Positions 48,353 to 55,990 of a stretch of DNA of 64,000 nt are shown here, piece after piece; the stretch's first letter is position 1, and the number at the start of each line of letters is the position of its first letter. The position numbers and the translations under genes were made by a program. Below the pieces are notes generated by a model. It was not told where the DNA came from, did not search any database, and saw only the letters and a program-made list of their open reading frames with translations. Source of the stretch: Peribacillus deserti (GTDB lineage: Bacteria > Bacillota > Bacilli > Bacillales > DSM-1321); assembly GCF_002863585.1 (NCBI RefSeq), contig NZ_PGUY01000045.1, positions 1 to 64,000 of the forward strand, read 5' to 3'.

Positions 48353-48772
48353 GGCTCTTTTCTAAAAGATTGTTGTTTATAAGTTCTGTGAACCTGCCTA
48401 ATTGTTAAACAGGTTCATTGGAACGAAAGGTGCGAGACTCCTTGATCCAGCTACAAGCTGAGACCCTCGAGTCATAAGCCAATCCGTCTATGGAGAGAAA
48501 AGCACTCCCCACAGCCGGCTCGTCTTATGCTTGTCGGGTCTCTGCCTGCCACTTTGTTTGCAACTTTATATCTATTGGGATTAACACTAATCTTTTAATA
48601 TTTATATGTTGGGCAGGCACCGCTTTCCGCTTTTCTGTGCGGGAGCTGCGGGACAGGTGAGACCCCACAGGCGAAGCCGAGGAGGCTCAGCGCCCGCCCC
48701 TAAGGTCCGCGAGCATCCTCACGTTCCAATCAACCCCCTTGTTCAATAACAACAAAGTTTGCGAAAACAGCC
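48353..48772 (+). mobile_element. 420-bp MITE-like element (copy 2) with 8-bp target duplication
   Basis: Terminal inverted repeats of 25 bp lie at 48353-48377 (GGCTCTTTTCTAAAAG...) and 48748-48772 (reverse strand GGCTGTTTTCGCAAAC...), matching at 20 of 25. The flanks are a perfect duplication AATTAAAA at 48345-48352 and 48773-48780. Inside: a small stem GAACCTG/CAGGTTC, a hairpin cassette (48460-48542) inserted in the ancestral sequence gactcct|gcggg, then the right module (gaccccacaggcgaagccgagg...). No transposase. GG-starting ends plus an 8-bp duplication fit mobilisation by an ISL3-family transposase (inference). Confidence 0.88.
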
Positions 48773-48773
48773 A

Positions 48774-48818
48774 ATTAAAAAGAAAGCAGCCCTCATTGGT
48801 GTCAAGGGCTGCTTTCTT
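48774..48818 (-). terminator. intrinsic terminator of comG-aroK-yqzE transcript
   Basis: A stem AGAAAGCAGCCCT/AGGGCTGCTTTCT (48781-48817) followed on the minus strand by TTTTAATT. That T-tract is also the target duplication of the mobile element. Confidence 0.85.
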
Positions 48819-48827
48819 CTACTATCT

Positions 48828-49004
48828 TTAATTCTTTTTAAACAACATAGAAAGGGATAAAGGAATGAACCCAAACAAATTGTATGAAAGAGAAGTTTTT
48901 GCCTGCTTCTTCTCCAGCCGTTTAGATTTTCTTTGTTCCTTAGGCTGGTCATAAAACAAGACGAGCTGCTGCGTAACATATTTTATAAGATCATTTGTAG
49001 ACAT
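48828..49004 (-). CDS. yqzE: YqzE family protein
   Basis: A 58-residue protein: MSTNDLIKYVTQQLVLFYDQ at the N-terminus, then a Lys/Arg-rich middle and a hydrophobic C-terminal part (FGFIPLSLSMLF). This pattern (KYVTQQ...PKEQRK) matches the small YqzE family beside comG in Bacillus. Function unknown; it may be membrane-associated. The ATG at 49004 follows GGGTGGTAGGTAA, 28 bp after aroK on the same strand. Confidence 0.88.
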   Translation of the reverse strand: MSTNDLIKYVTQQLVLFYDQPKEQRKSKRLEKKQAKTSLSYNLFGFIPLSLSMLFKKN

Positions 49005-49032
49005 TTACCTACCACCCTTTACCCAGTATGTC

Positions 49033-49536
49033 CTACACACGATCTTTTATACGTTCTACAATCTCCCTGCAGACTTCTTCTGCCGATTTGTAAGTGGTTG
49101 AAATGGTAACAGGTGCCAGAAGATAGATAGGAAGCCTCTGTTGATAAAGTTCTTTCATGTGCGCTCTTCTATCACCAGCTATCAATGGCCGGGCGGTGTC
49201 ATGCTGCAGCCGTCTTTCGATCTCCTCTATATCACAGTCAAGATAAATGACCGTTCCTTTTTCATTCATCCATTGTCTGTTCTCATCACTTAACACAGTC
49301 CCGCCGCCGACTGTAACGATAGAATCCTCCACCGGGAGCGTCTTTAGCACTTCACTTTCTTTCTGCCGAAAGTAGATTTCACCCTTATCTGCAAAAATCT
49401 GTGAAATAGGTTTCCCTTCAGAACGTTCAACCTCCTGATCGGAATCATAAACAGGCAGACCTGTAAGTTCTCCAAGCATCAGCCCTATTGTTGTTTTACC
49501 CGACCCCATGAACCCTGTAATGTATATTGCCTTCAT
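49033..49536 (-). CDS. aroK: shikimate kinase
   Basis: A 167-residue NMP-kinase-fold enzyme that phosphorylates shikimate with ATP. Walker A GFMGSGKTTIG near residue 8, shikimate-binding DSDQEVE near 33, GGGTVLSDENRQW near 78, and the lid RPLIAGDRRAHM near 118. It lies 14 bp after comGG, so it is probably read from the comG operon as well as any promoter of its own. aroQ of the same pathway is at 33000. Confidence 0.95.
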   Translation of the reverse strand: MKAIYITGFMGSGKTTIGLMLGELTGLPVYDSDQEVERSEGKPISQIFADKGEIYFRQKESEVLKTLPVEDSIVTVGGGTVLSDENRQWMNEKGTVIYLDCDIEEIERRLQHDTARPLIAGDRRAHMKELYQQRLPIYLLAPVTISTTYKSAEEVCREIVERIKDRV

Positions 49537-49550
49537 TTTTACACCTCAAG

Positions 49551-49925
49551 CTATATTTCTATCCATTCTATCATCTTTTGCTGAAGAGAGTCATATTTAA
49601 AAATAGCTTCCATTTTCCGATTCTGTTTCGTAGAAATATAAACATGTACATTATGAATGTAATCGCCCTCTTTATTTATCTCGTAAAATAAATCCCCATG
49701 GAGATAAAATAAAAATCCCGCTGCCGTCTGTTCCTTCTTAGCAATCATTTCCAGGATTTCATTTACGCCCAGCCTCAGGATATAGTCAGCCTTAAGCTTC
49801 TCAGCACTTTCATAATAAAATTTCTTTTCGGTAATAAATATATCTACAGCTGCTGTGAGTGCCATCAAAAACACAGCAGCAAAGATCAATACCATAGGAA
49901 ATGCGATACCGCGTTGATTCCTCAC
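49551..49925 (-). CDS. comGG: competence pseudopilin ComGG
   Basis: A 124-residue minor pseudopilin. It begins RNQRGIAFPMVLIFAAVFLMAL, a prepilin-like hydrophobic N-terminus without the usual K(E)GFTL cleavage site, as expected for ComGG. The GTG start overlaps comGF by 4 bp. It is needed for the transformation pilus. It is poorly conserved, so assignment rests mainly on position and N-terminus. Confidence 0.85.
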   Translation of the reverse strand: MRNQRGIAFPMVLIFAAVFLMALTAAVDIFITEKKFYYESAEKLKADYILRLGVNEILEMIAKKEQTAAGFLFYLHGDLFYEINKEGDYIHNVHVYISTKQNRKMEAIFKYDSLQQKMIEWIEI

Positions 49926-50368
49926 GGAACTATACTCCTTTTAATTGGTACTAGGAATGCTTGGACTTGGCCGCCATATTTATCTTTCACTTCCAGGTTT
50001 AAGCCTTGTTCACCTTGTTTAACATTGAACGCACCCACATTTTGCAGAAGAATCTCATGGCCAGACCCATCAACTCTTCTTCTAATTTTGTCCTGGTACT
50101 TTTCAATTGTGATTGCTCTTTCCTTTACGAAAAGGGTTAATGTGCTTCCCGATGCTATTTGTGTGTTTGATGTTCTTACATCCCTATTGACCTGATGTAA
50201 AAAGATTTCCCATTCTAATTTATCTATGCTTTTCACTTCAAGGTCTTTCTTTAGAAAAACGACTCCTGTCAGGATTAAGGAAGATATTGTTGATAGAATA
50301 ACAAGTGATAGCAGCATTTCAATCAACGTAAAGCCCTTTTCATTTTTTCGCCAGGTCACAAAGTTCAA
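49922..50368 (-). CDS. comGF: competence pseudopilin ComGF
   Basis: A 148-residue minor pseudopilin with prepilin site NEKGFTLIEMLLSLVILS (residues ~9-26). The rest is a soluble domain with the family's SGHEILLQNVGAFN-like block. The start is uncertain: TTG at 50368 or GTG at 50359, since the ribosome site (AAAGAGAG) is weak. It overlaps comGE by 29 bp if the TTG is used. Confidence 0.87.
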   Translation of the reverse strand: MNFVTWRKNEKGFTLIEMLLSLVILSTISSLILTGVVFLKKDLEVKSIDKLEWEIFLHQVNRDVRTSNTQIASGSTLTLFVKERAITIEKYQDKIRRRVDGSGHEILLQNVGAFNVKQGEQGLNLEVKDKYGGQVQAFLVPIKRSIVP

Positions 50369-50672
50369 CTCTCTTTTGCTTTAAATTCGTATATTGTATA
50401 CAGCCCATATAATATAAGGGGAAATCAGGGTTTTCCTTCCAAGAAATGAAGAATCCCACATCATCCTTTACAATAGCTCCCTCCTTCACAGTTCCTCGGG
50501 ATTTCACGCTTAAAAGCTGTTCATCTAGAACATGCCTGGCAGTCATGTACAAATATGCATTTTTTCTATCTGTTTTTATTTGAACATATAACGGGATACA
50601 GGATGAAATAATAAAACAAAGAACCAATAGAGCGGCTAAGAGTTCTGCATAAATATATCCATTATCCTTCAT
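50340..50672 (-). CDS. comGE: competence pseudopilin ComGE
   Basis: A 110-residue minor pseudopilin with N-terminus MKDNGYIYAELLAALLVLCF. The glutamate at the expected +5-like position precedes the hydrophobic helix, but the canonical GFTL site is replaced by GYIYAE. I chose the ATG at 50672; the 19 upstream in-frame residues overlap the comGD end and are not expected. It overlaps comGD by 11 bp. Confidence 0.8.
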   Translation of the reverse strand: MKDNGYIYAELLAALLVLCFIISSCIPLYVQIKTDRKNAYLYMTARHVLDEQLLSVKSRGTVKEGAIVKDDVGFFISWKENPDFPLYYMGCIQYTNLKQKRVELCDLAKK

Positions 50673-51123
50673 TGATATAAAATCTTCCTTTACCAAGCAT
50701 AAAATGAATCCTGCTTGTTTTTTTGCCATGGATCACGTAAAGCACTCCTGCCTTGCTGATATTGCCTGAAGGAACAAAGTGGAACTTTAATCCCATGGTC
50801 CCTGGGAGAATGTCAATATCTCTAGGGATCTGCTTTCTAAATACTCTCCCTGCAGGCGTTGACCCTGTGTACGCATGTCCATTTGTATCTATGGTGATAA
50901 ACACAAGTGTGCTGTTGCTGATCGCATATTGCTGGCCGTACTGTATATCACTAGTAAACTGCCTGAGGAATAACCTGGTTTTAAACTCTTGGTGAGATGT
51001 AAAATTGAGCTGAAAGCAGATTGTAATAATCATGAGGAATATCGAGAGTACAAAGAGCGATTCGATGAGAGTAAAGCCTTTTTCATTACTAGTCCTACTT
51101 TTATGTTCCTTCGGCTGCCTCAC
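50662..51123 (-). CDS. comGD: competence pseudopilin ComGD
   Basis: A 153-residue minor pseudopilin with prepilin peptidase site NEKGFTLIESLFVLSIFLMI (residues ~13-32). A GspH-like C-terminal domain follows. The GTG start follows ATAGGAGTAAAC and overlaps comGC by 23 bp. Confidence 0.92.
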   Translation of the reverse strand: MRQPKEHKSRTSNEKGFTLIESLFVLSIFLMIITICFQLNFTSHQEFKTRLFLRQFTSDIQYGQQYAISNSTLVFITIDTNGHAYTGSTPAGRVFRKQIPRDIDILPGTMGLKFHFVPSGNISKAGVLYVIHGKKTSRIHFMLGKGRFYINEG

Positions 51124-51397
51124 CGTTTACTCCTATAGTTACTGCCTTTCCATTCGGGCAGGACTTTTGTTTTAAGTATCCCTCAGTTACTAACACATCT
51201 ATGGTTTCTGGAAGCTTGTCATTGTCGAGTTCATATGCCTGAATTTGGGCATCTACAACTTTTAGAAAGGCATCACATCCCTTAGAACGAACAGTGGTTT
51301 GATTTTTTGTGATATTAGGGATGGTAATGATTAAGAGGACAGAAATGATTAAGAGGACGATCATCATTTCTATCAATGTAAATCCTTTTTCATTCAT
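51101..51397 (-). CDS. comGC: major competence pseudopilin ComGC
   Basis: A 98-residue major subunit of the transformation pilus. It begins MNEKGFTLIEMMIVLLIIS with the ComC cleavage site at GFTL. Two cysteines (KGCDAF and KSCPNG) can form the intramolecular disulfide known for ComGC. The ATG follows AAGGAGTTTTGTT. Confidence 0.95.
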   Translation of the reverse strand: MNEKGFTLIEMMIVLLIISVLLIITIPNITKNQTTVRSKGCDAFLKVVDAQIQAYELDNDKLPETIDVLVTEGYLKQKSCPNGKAVTIGVNGEAAEGT

Positions 51398-51409
51398 AAC
51401 AAAACTCCT

Positions 51410-52447
51410 TTATAAACTGTTTAATAAAGAATACATCGGCAGCAGAACGGCCATGTAAATGCTGATGATTAATATGCCAACAATAGCAAAAAGCGCGGGC
51501 TGCACAACGTTTAAGCAAGACTCAATCCTTTCTTCCAGCAGTGCAAGAAGTTTTTTGCTGTAATAAGCAAGCTCCTGGTCCAGTTTTCCGTACTTTTGGC
51601 CGCTTGCAGTTATACTGGCTAAATTCTTTTCAAAGTAAGGCATCATGCTTAAAATACTTCCCAGAGATCTCCCTTTTGTTAATTCGTTTTGGATGTTTTC
51701 AGAAACCCGCTGGTAAAAAGGCTGCTGGCCTGATACGGAGAATAAATAAAAGCATTCATTGATAGAAAGCCCTCCAGCAAGAAGACCGCTGAGCTGGCTG
51801 GCAAAGAACTGTGTATTGAAAATCCGGATAAAACGTCCAGCTATAGGAATTTTCAGCTTAATAGACATTTGTTGAAGAGGCCCGAGTTTTCTAAACCAGA
51901 GAAGGTAAATAAGACCTGTTGATAGGAGCAGCAATGAAAAAACCAACGGGAGCTTTTTGAGGAAATGAGAGAAAGAAGAAATCATCATGAGGTACGTATT
52001 TCCTGAAGGGTTCATCGATGTAAATAAAGTTTCGAATTTGGGAAGCAGCAAGGAATCAAACCCGTAAAATACGAGCGTAACAAAAACGAGCAAAAACAGC
52101 GGATACAGTGCGAGCTTTTTCATTTTTTCCGCCTCCGCACTTCGTTTCAGCCAGAAGTTACCGGATTCTTTCAAACTCTCAGAAAGCATTCCGTGCTGTT
52201 CCGCAAAAAAGACAAAGCTAGTCATGTTTTTCTGGAATTTTAGTGCTTCAAGAACGGAATAAAAAGGGTTTCCGTCTTTTAATAGCTTAAGCGCATACTC
52301 TATGTCTCCTGCTCTTTTTCTATTCTTATTCAACTGTACGAAAGAAAGGGCATGAGATAATGAATAACCCAGTTCTAGCAGCTCGCCCAGCTCAATTAAA
52401 AAACCTGCCTGTTCTCTTACAGGCCATTTACTGGCTTTCATATTCAT
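51410..52447 (-). CDS. comGB: competence membrane platform protein ComGB
   Basis: A ~345-residue GspF/PilC-type polytopic inner-membrane protein for transformation pilus assembly. There are two GspF repeats (GELLELGYSLSHALSFV near the N-terminus; GLLAGGLSINECFYLFS in the second half) and three membrane segments (about 110-130, 155-180 and C-terminal). The start is 52447 or the ATG two codons later (52441), both after GGTGGGTG. It overlaps the comGA end by about 20 bp. Confidence 0.92.
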   Translation of the reverse strand: MNMKASKWPVREQAGFLIELGELLELGYSLSHALSFVQLNKNRKRAGDIEYALKLLKDGNPFYSVLEALKFQKNMTSFVFFAEQHGMLSESLKESGNFWLKRSAEAEKMKKLALYPLFLLVFVTLVFYGFDSLLLPKFETLFTSMNPSGNTYLMMISSFSHFLKKLPLVFSLLLLSTGLIYLLWFRKLGPLQQMSIKLKIPIAGRFIRIFNTQFFASQLSGLLAGGLSINECFYLFSVSGQQPFYQRVSENIQNELTKGRSLGSILSMMPYFEKNLASITASGQKYGKLDQELAYYSKKLLALLEERIESCLNVVQPALFAIVGILIISIYMAVLLPMYSLLNSL

Positions 52448-53495
52448 ACACCCACCGGTAAAACTCTTTTTCCTGTACATACCCAAGTGCTACTGCTTTA
52501 TTGATTTCATCTTTCAATATGCGGTAGTCTTTGGAGCTTCCCTCCCCTTTCGCTTCCGCAAATACTTTTGCCAGGTCCTTCCCGCATAAAAGTTCATACA
52601 CGCTTGCTCTTGTTTTATAACGGTTGCTGCAGGTTCTTTGGCAGGTGCCTCCACAGTTCGGGCATGAAAGCTCCAGCAGCCTTTGTGCTGTTACTCCAAT
52701 AAGTGTCTGCTGTACCTCCTGCAAGGAAACCCCGAACTCCAATAACCTGTACACCGCCCCTTTTGCATCCCGTGTATGCATGGTGGAAAGAATAAGGTGG
52801 CCTGTAAGGGCAGCCCGGACAGCAATTTTCGCTGTTTCGGCATCACGGATCTCGCCTACCATGATGATATCAGGGTCATGCCTCAATGCGGCTTTTAACC
52901 CAACCGAATAAGTAATTCCTGCTTTTTCATTGATTTGGACCTGGAGGACCTGTTCAGAGTAATTTTCAATCGGGTCTTCCAGCGTGATTACATTTCGGTT
53001 GATGAATTCGGAGGCATGGTTTAATAGGGAGTATAAGGTCGTTGTCTTTCCACTGCCGGTAGGCCCTGTGAAAATCAGCAATCCATGGGAATGTTTCAAT
53101 AATGCCATCAGTTTAGAGACTGTCTTTGGAAATAACGACATTTGATTTAGCGGAAGAATGTGCTGTTGGGGAATGAGGCGGATTACTAAGCTTTCAGTGT
53201 TTGCAGTCGGCAGTGTTGAAAATCGCAAGCCAACCTGTTTATTATCAATCGTTACTGAGAATGAACCGCTCTGCGGCCTTCGTTTTTCACCAATATCCAT
53301 CGATGCTAAAAATTTAAAATGTGATAGAAGCTTTTGTGCATGTTTGTGTGGAAGTGCTTCATGGGGAATGAGATTATTTGCGATTCTAAGCTGGACCTGG
53401 AAGTCATCTTTCCGGGGAATAATATGAATGTCTGAGGCCTGCTGCCGTAAGCCGGCGGTTAAAATCCGATCGGCTGTTATTTCAATAGGCTCCAA
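52428..53495 (-). CDS. comGA: competence pilus assembly ATPase ComGA
   Basis: A 355-residue secretion/type IV pilus ATPase that powers the transformation pilus. Walker A FTGPTGSGKTTTLYSLL near residue 140, Asp box VITLEDPIEN, Walker B IIMVGEIRDAETAKIAVRAALTGH, His box LILSTMHTRDA, and a four-cysteine-like CPNCGGTC zinc motif near 275. The TTG start follows AAGGAAGGTGG. First gene of comG; a mobile element ends 27 bp upstream of the start codon, so the ComK-dependent promoter is probably displaced. Confidence 0.95.
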   Translation of the reverse strand: MEPIEITADRILTAGLRQQASDIHIIPRKDDFQVQLRIANNLIPHEALPHKHAQKLLSHFKFLASMDIGEKRRPQSGSFSVTIDNKQVGLRFSTLPTANTESLVIRLIPQQHILPLNQMSLFPKTVSKLMALLKHSHGLLIFTGPTGSGKTTTLYSLLNHASEFINRNVITLEDPIENYSEQVLQVQINEKAGITYSVGLKAALRHDPDIIMVGEIRDAETAKIAVRAALTGHLILSTMHTRDAKGAVYRLLEFGVSLQEVQQTLIGVTAQRLLELSCPNCGGTCQRTCSNRYKTRASVYELLCGKDLAKVFAEAKGEGSSKDYRILKDEINKAVALGYVQEKEFYRWVYEYESQ

Positions 53496-53522
53496 TTATA
53501 CCACCTTCCTTTCTTTTTATTT

Positions 53523-54013
53523 GGCTCTTTTCTAAAAGATTGTTGTTTTTTAATAGTTCGGTGAACCTACCCTATTGTTAAACAGGTTGATTGGAACGTA
53601 AGGTGCGAGACTCCTGCGGGAGCAGCGGGTATTGTCCAGCTCCGGACTGACACCTTCGGTCATAAGCCAATCGCCATTAAAAGGCAAAATCGGCCTTTCA
53701 CTGCCGCTCGTCTTATGCCGGGCTAACGCATAAGGGCGACTAAGCTTCTGTCTTCGCTATCGCTTGCCAATCAGCAAGTCTTCTTTATCAGGTGTCTGCT
53801 TTTCTTTTAGTGTTTTGCCTCTACTTAAGAAAAGATCATCATTCAGCTTTTGGATGGATCTTTTCTCGAAAAGCACCGTCCTCCGCTTTTCTATCAGGTG
53901 AGACCCCACAGGCGAAGCCGAGGAGGCTCAGCGCCCGCCCCTAAGGTCCGCGAGCATCCTGTAGTGGAAATCAACCCCCTTGTTCAAAAACAACAAAGTT
54001 TTCGATAACAGCC
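53523..54013 (+). mobile_element. 491-bp MITE-like element (copy 3) with 8-bp target duplication
   Basis: Terminal inverted repeats lie at 53523-53547 and 53989-54013, the same sequences as copy 2. The flanks are a perfect duplication TTTTATTT at 53515-53522 and 54014-54021. The hairpin cassette (about 53629-53899; outer arms GACACCT 53649-53655 and AGGTGTC 53790-53796) is inserted at a different internal point from copy 2, between gcagcggg and caggtgagacc. The right module 53900-53970 matches copy 2 closely. No transposase gene. Confidence 0.9.
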
Positions 54014-54021
54014 TTTTATTT

Positions 54022-54303
54022 TAATTCGACACGAGCTATCAATTTCCTTCTTCATTTTCCATATTTTTTAAAATATTTACCTTCTCTTATCGCCTCACAC
54101 GTGCTTTTTCTGCTTCTGATTGTGTAAAGATAGTCTTGAAGCATAAGACAGGGGCTCGTCACCTTGCAGCTTCATTATTATTAAATATAAGGCAAATGTC
54201 CGTGATACGTTTCTTTTTACAAGCAGCCTTACCATAGGAAATGAGAATTTCCAGACCTAAATCCTGCAAGTTGTCCGTGATACGCTGACATTCTATAATT
54301 TTT
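54022..54303. other. gene-free region with a 13-bp direct repeat
   Basis: TGTCCGTGATACG occurs at 54197-54209 and 54272-54284, 75 bp apart. The comG promoter should lie in 54022-54560 if the element at 53523 displaced it. I see AT-rich stretches around 54060-54080 but no certain ComK box pair. Confidence 0.4.
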
Positions 54304-54408
54304 CCGCCACCGCCGGCAATAATTCCGCGGTCATTTTATTAAATCCGCCTTCGCAGAGGTTTATTTCCGCCATAGTCCCTCTTTTTTCCGCCGTTTGCTG
54401 TTCCCGCC
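54304..54408. repeat. ~21-bp phased word array (ccgcc)
   Basis: The word (t)ttccgcc recurs with its ccgcc core starting at 54304, 54325 (ccgcg), 54345, 54367, 54388 and 54404. Spacings are 21, 20, 22, 21 and 16 bp, with unrelated sequence between. No open frame of note. Confidence 0.75.
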
Positions 54409-54560
54409 TATAAATTCCCCACTATCCTCCTAGCACATGTAATTGCTTTCATTCTTCCCGATGCATTACCGGATTAGGCGGCAAACTATTCTTTACATTC
54501 AATATCTTGTTAATTTATAATAATTTAGGATAATACTGTTACAACAAAGGAGGGGAACAA

Positions 54561-54806
54561 ATGGAGCGTATGTTTAGAGTCCTTGGCTTCTGGACAGGTA
54601 TCTTCGCAATTTTCTTCTATATGGGAGACATGCACACAGCAGCTATGCTATTTTTCGGTCAAACTGGATTTTTTGTTTTATTAAGTTATTTAAAATTATC
54701 AGAACGCATGTACATTTATGTTTTTGGTGCATACCTTACCGTCTTTTTCGCCGGATTTACTTACTGGACAACTTTTATGATGACACCTGGAGCCGGCGGA
54801 CATTAA
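54561..54806 (+). CDS. yqgY: DUF2626 membrane protein YqgY
   Basis: An 81-residue protein with three hydrophobic segments (residues ~8-24, ~27-45 and ~52-74) and a C-terminus PGAGGH. It matches the small Bacillus family DUF2626 (MERMFRVLGFWTGIFAIFFY). Function unknown. The ATG follows AAAGGAGGGGAACAA. It ends like the DUF2759 protein below (G-x-GGH/PAGH), which may reflect a shared role but is only an observation. Confidence 0.9.
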   Translation: MERMFRVLGFWTGIFAIFFYMGDMHTAAMLFFGQTGFFVLLSYLKLSERMYIYVFGAYLTVFFAGFTYWTTFMMTPGAGGH

Positions 54807-54818
54807 TACACATACATA

Positions 54819-54847
54819 GCCCATGAAACTAGGTTTCATGGGTTTTA
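54819..54847 (+). terminator. intrinsic terminator of yqgY
   Basis: A stem CCCATGAAAC/GTTTCATGGG (54820-54842) followed by ttttatc. Confidence 0.75.
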
Positions 54848-54862
54848 TCATGTATATTCATA

Positions 54863-55966
54863 TCATTTGGTCACAGGCAGAAAAATGTCTGTCAGGCCTT
54901 TAGAGTGTATATCGACCCTGAAGAATGAGCTGATGCCCCCTGGAATTAACAGATTCCGAATGGCTCTATTCCTCTTGCTTATCTCAGAAAAGGGGTTAGG
55001 GTCATAATGTTCCTCCAGCTCCTTTAAAATTCCAAGCTTCAGGAGAAATTCATCCTGCCTCAGCAGCCCTTCATGCCGGAATCCCATGCGTCCTAAGCTG
55101 CTGCTTAACGCAGTAAAATGGATATGGGAAGTAATATCCATTTCTCCCGGCTTGGAAAGGACATCCTCGATCATTTCATGTCTGTAATACCCTCGGATAC
55201 TGCCGTTTCTGTGCTGTGGAAGCAGCCATTCTTCGTGGGTATATCCGTAGTCAACAGTAACCATTAAACCCTTTGATAAGATTTCAGCTATCTTTTTCAA
55301 ATAAGCTGCCATCGACAGCGGTACTTCTAATCTCTGCTCATTCTTTAAGATCAGGTTCTCTCTTTCTAAGTAGTTTATGATTTCTCTATTGTTTAGCGGG
55401 GCAAGCTTTTCAATCAGTTCATTTCCATTGCTGCTGCAGCCAACCATTACCTCAAACAGTCTGTCATCATGTTTCTCAACAATATGCACAGGAAATGCGT
55501 CGAAAAACTCGTTTGAAAAAACAATGCCTTCTATCTGCCCAGCTTCTTCTATGGTGCTGAACACCTTCACATTTGGGAAGGATTTTAGACATTCGCGCTG
55601 GAGCTCTCGATGATAGGGACTGGTTTCCACGATGATATACTCTGTCTGTTGAAGCATGACGGGATCAGTTCTCCGTATCGTGTTTAATATATGGCGCGCG
55701 AGCTTCCCTGTTCCTCCGCCAAGCTCACAGATTACAGGATGTAAGCCATGTGAGTTAAATAGGCTGCAAAACCACTTTCCTAACAAGGTACCCAGTACAT
55801 CTGAAAGATTGACCGAAGTATAAAAGTCCCCGCCCTTCCCGATTTTGTCCATACTTTTCATATAGTACCCTAACTCAGGGTCATACAGTGCCGTTTCCAT
55901 AAATTCGCTGAATGTAAGAAGCCCGTTTTCATGTTCGAGAATTTTATTTTTAATTAAATGAAGCAT
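54863..55966 (-). CDS. class I SAM-dependent methyltransferase (COG1565/MidA-like)
   Basis: A 367-residue protein with the SAM-binding motif VICELGGGTGKLARHILN near residue 80 and IVFSNEFFDAFPVHIVEK near 150, typical of the NDUFAF7/MidA-like family. The N-terminus (ILEHENGLLTFSEFMETALYDPELGYYMK) matches the family's peptide-clamp region. Mitochondrial relatives methylate an arginine of complex I; the bacterial substrate is unknown. It lies 24 bp after yqgX on the same strand. Confidence 0.88.
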   Translation of the reverse strand: MLHLIKNKILEHENGLLTFSEFMETALYDPELGYYMKSMDKIGKGGDFYTSVNLSDVLGTLLGKWFCSLFNSHGLHPVICELGGGTGKLARHILNTIRRTDPVMLQQTEYIIVETSPYHRELQRECLKSFPNVKVFSTIEEAGQIEGIVFSNEFFDAFPVHIVEKHDDRLFEVMVGCSSNGNELIEKLAPLNNREIINYLERENLILKNEQRLEVPLSMAAYLKKIAEILSKGLMVTVDYGYTHEEWLLPQHRNGSIRGYYRHEMIEDVLSKPGEMDITSHIHFTALSSSLGRMGFRHEGLLRQDEFLLKLGILKELEEHYDPNPFSEISKRNRAIRNLLIPGGISSFFRVDIHSKGLTDIFLPVTK

Positions 55967-55990
55967 AATTTCCCCCGATAGATTTACATT

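Noticed and set aside
54022-54560. ComK boxes for comG
   Set aside because: Several A- and T-runs resemble AAAA-N5-TTTT halves, but I could not find a correctly spaced pair that I would defend in such AT-rich sequence.
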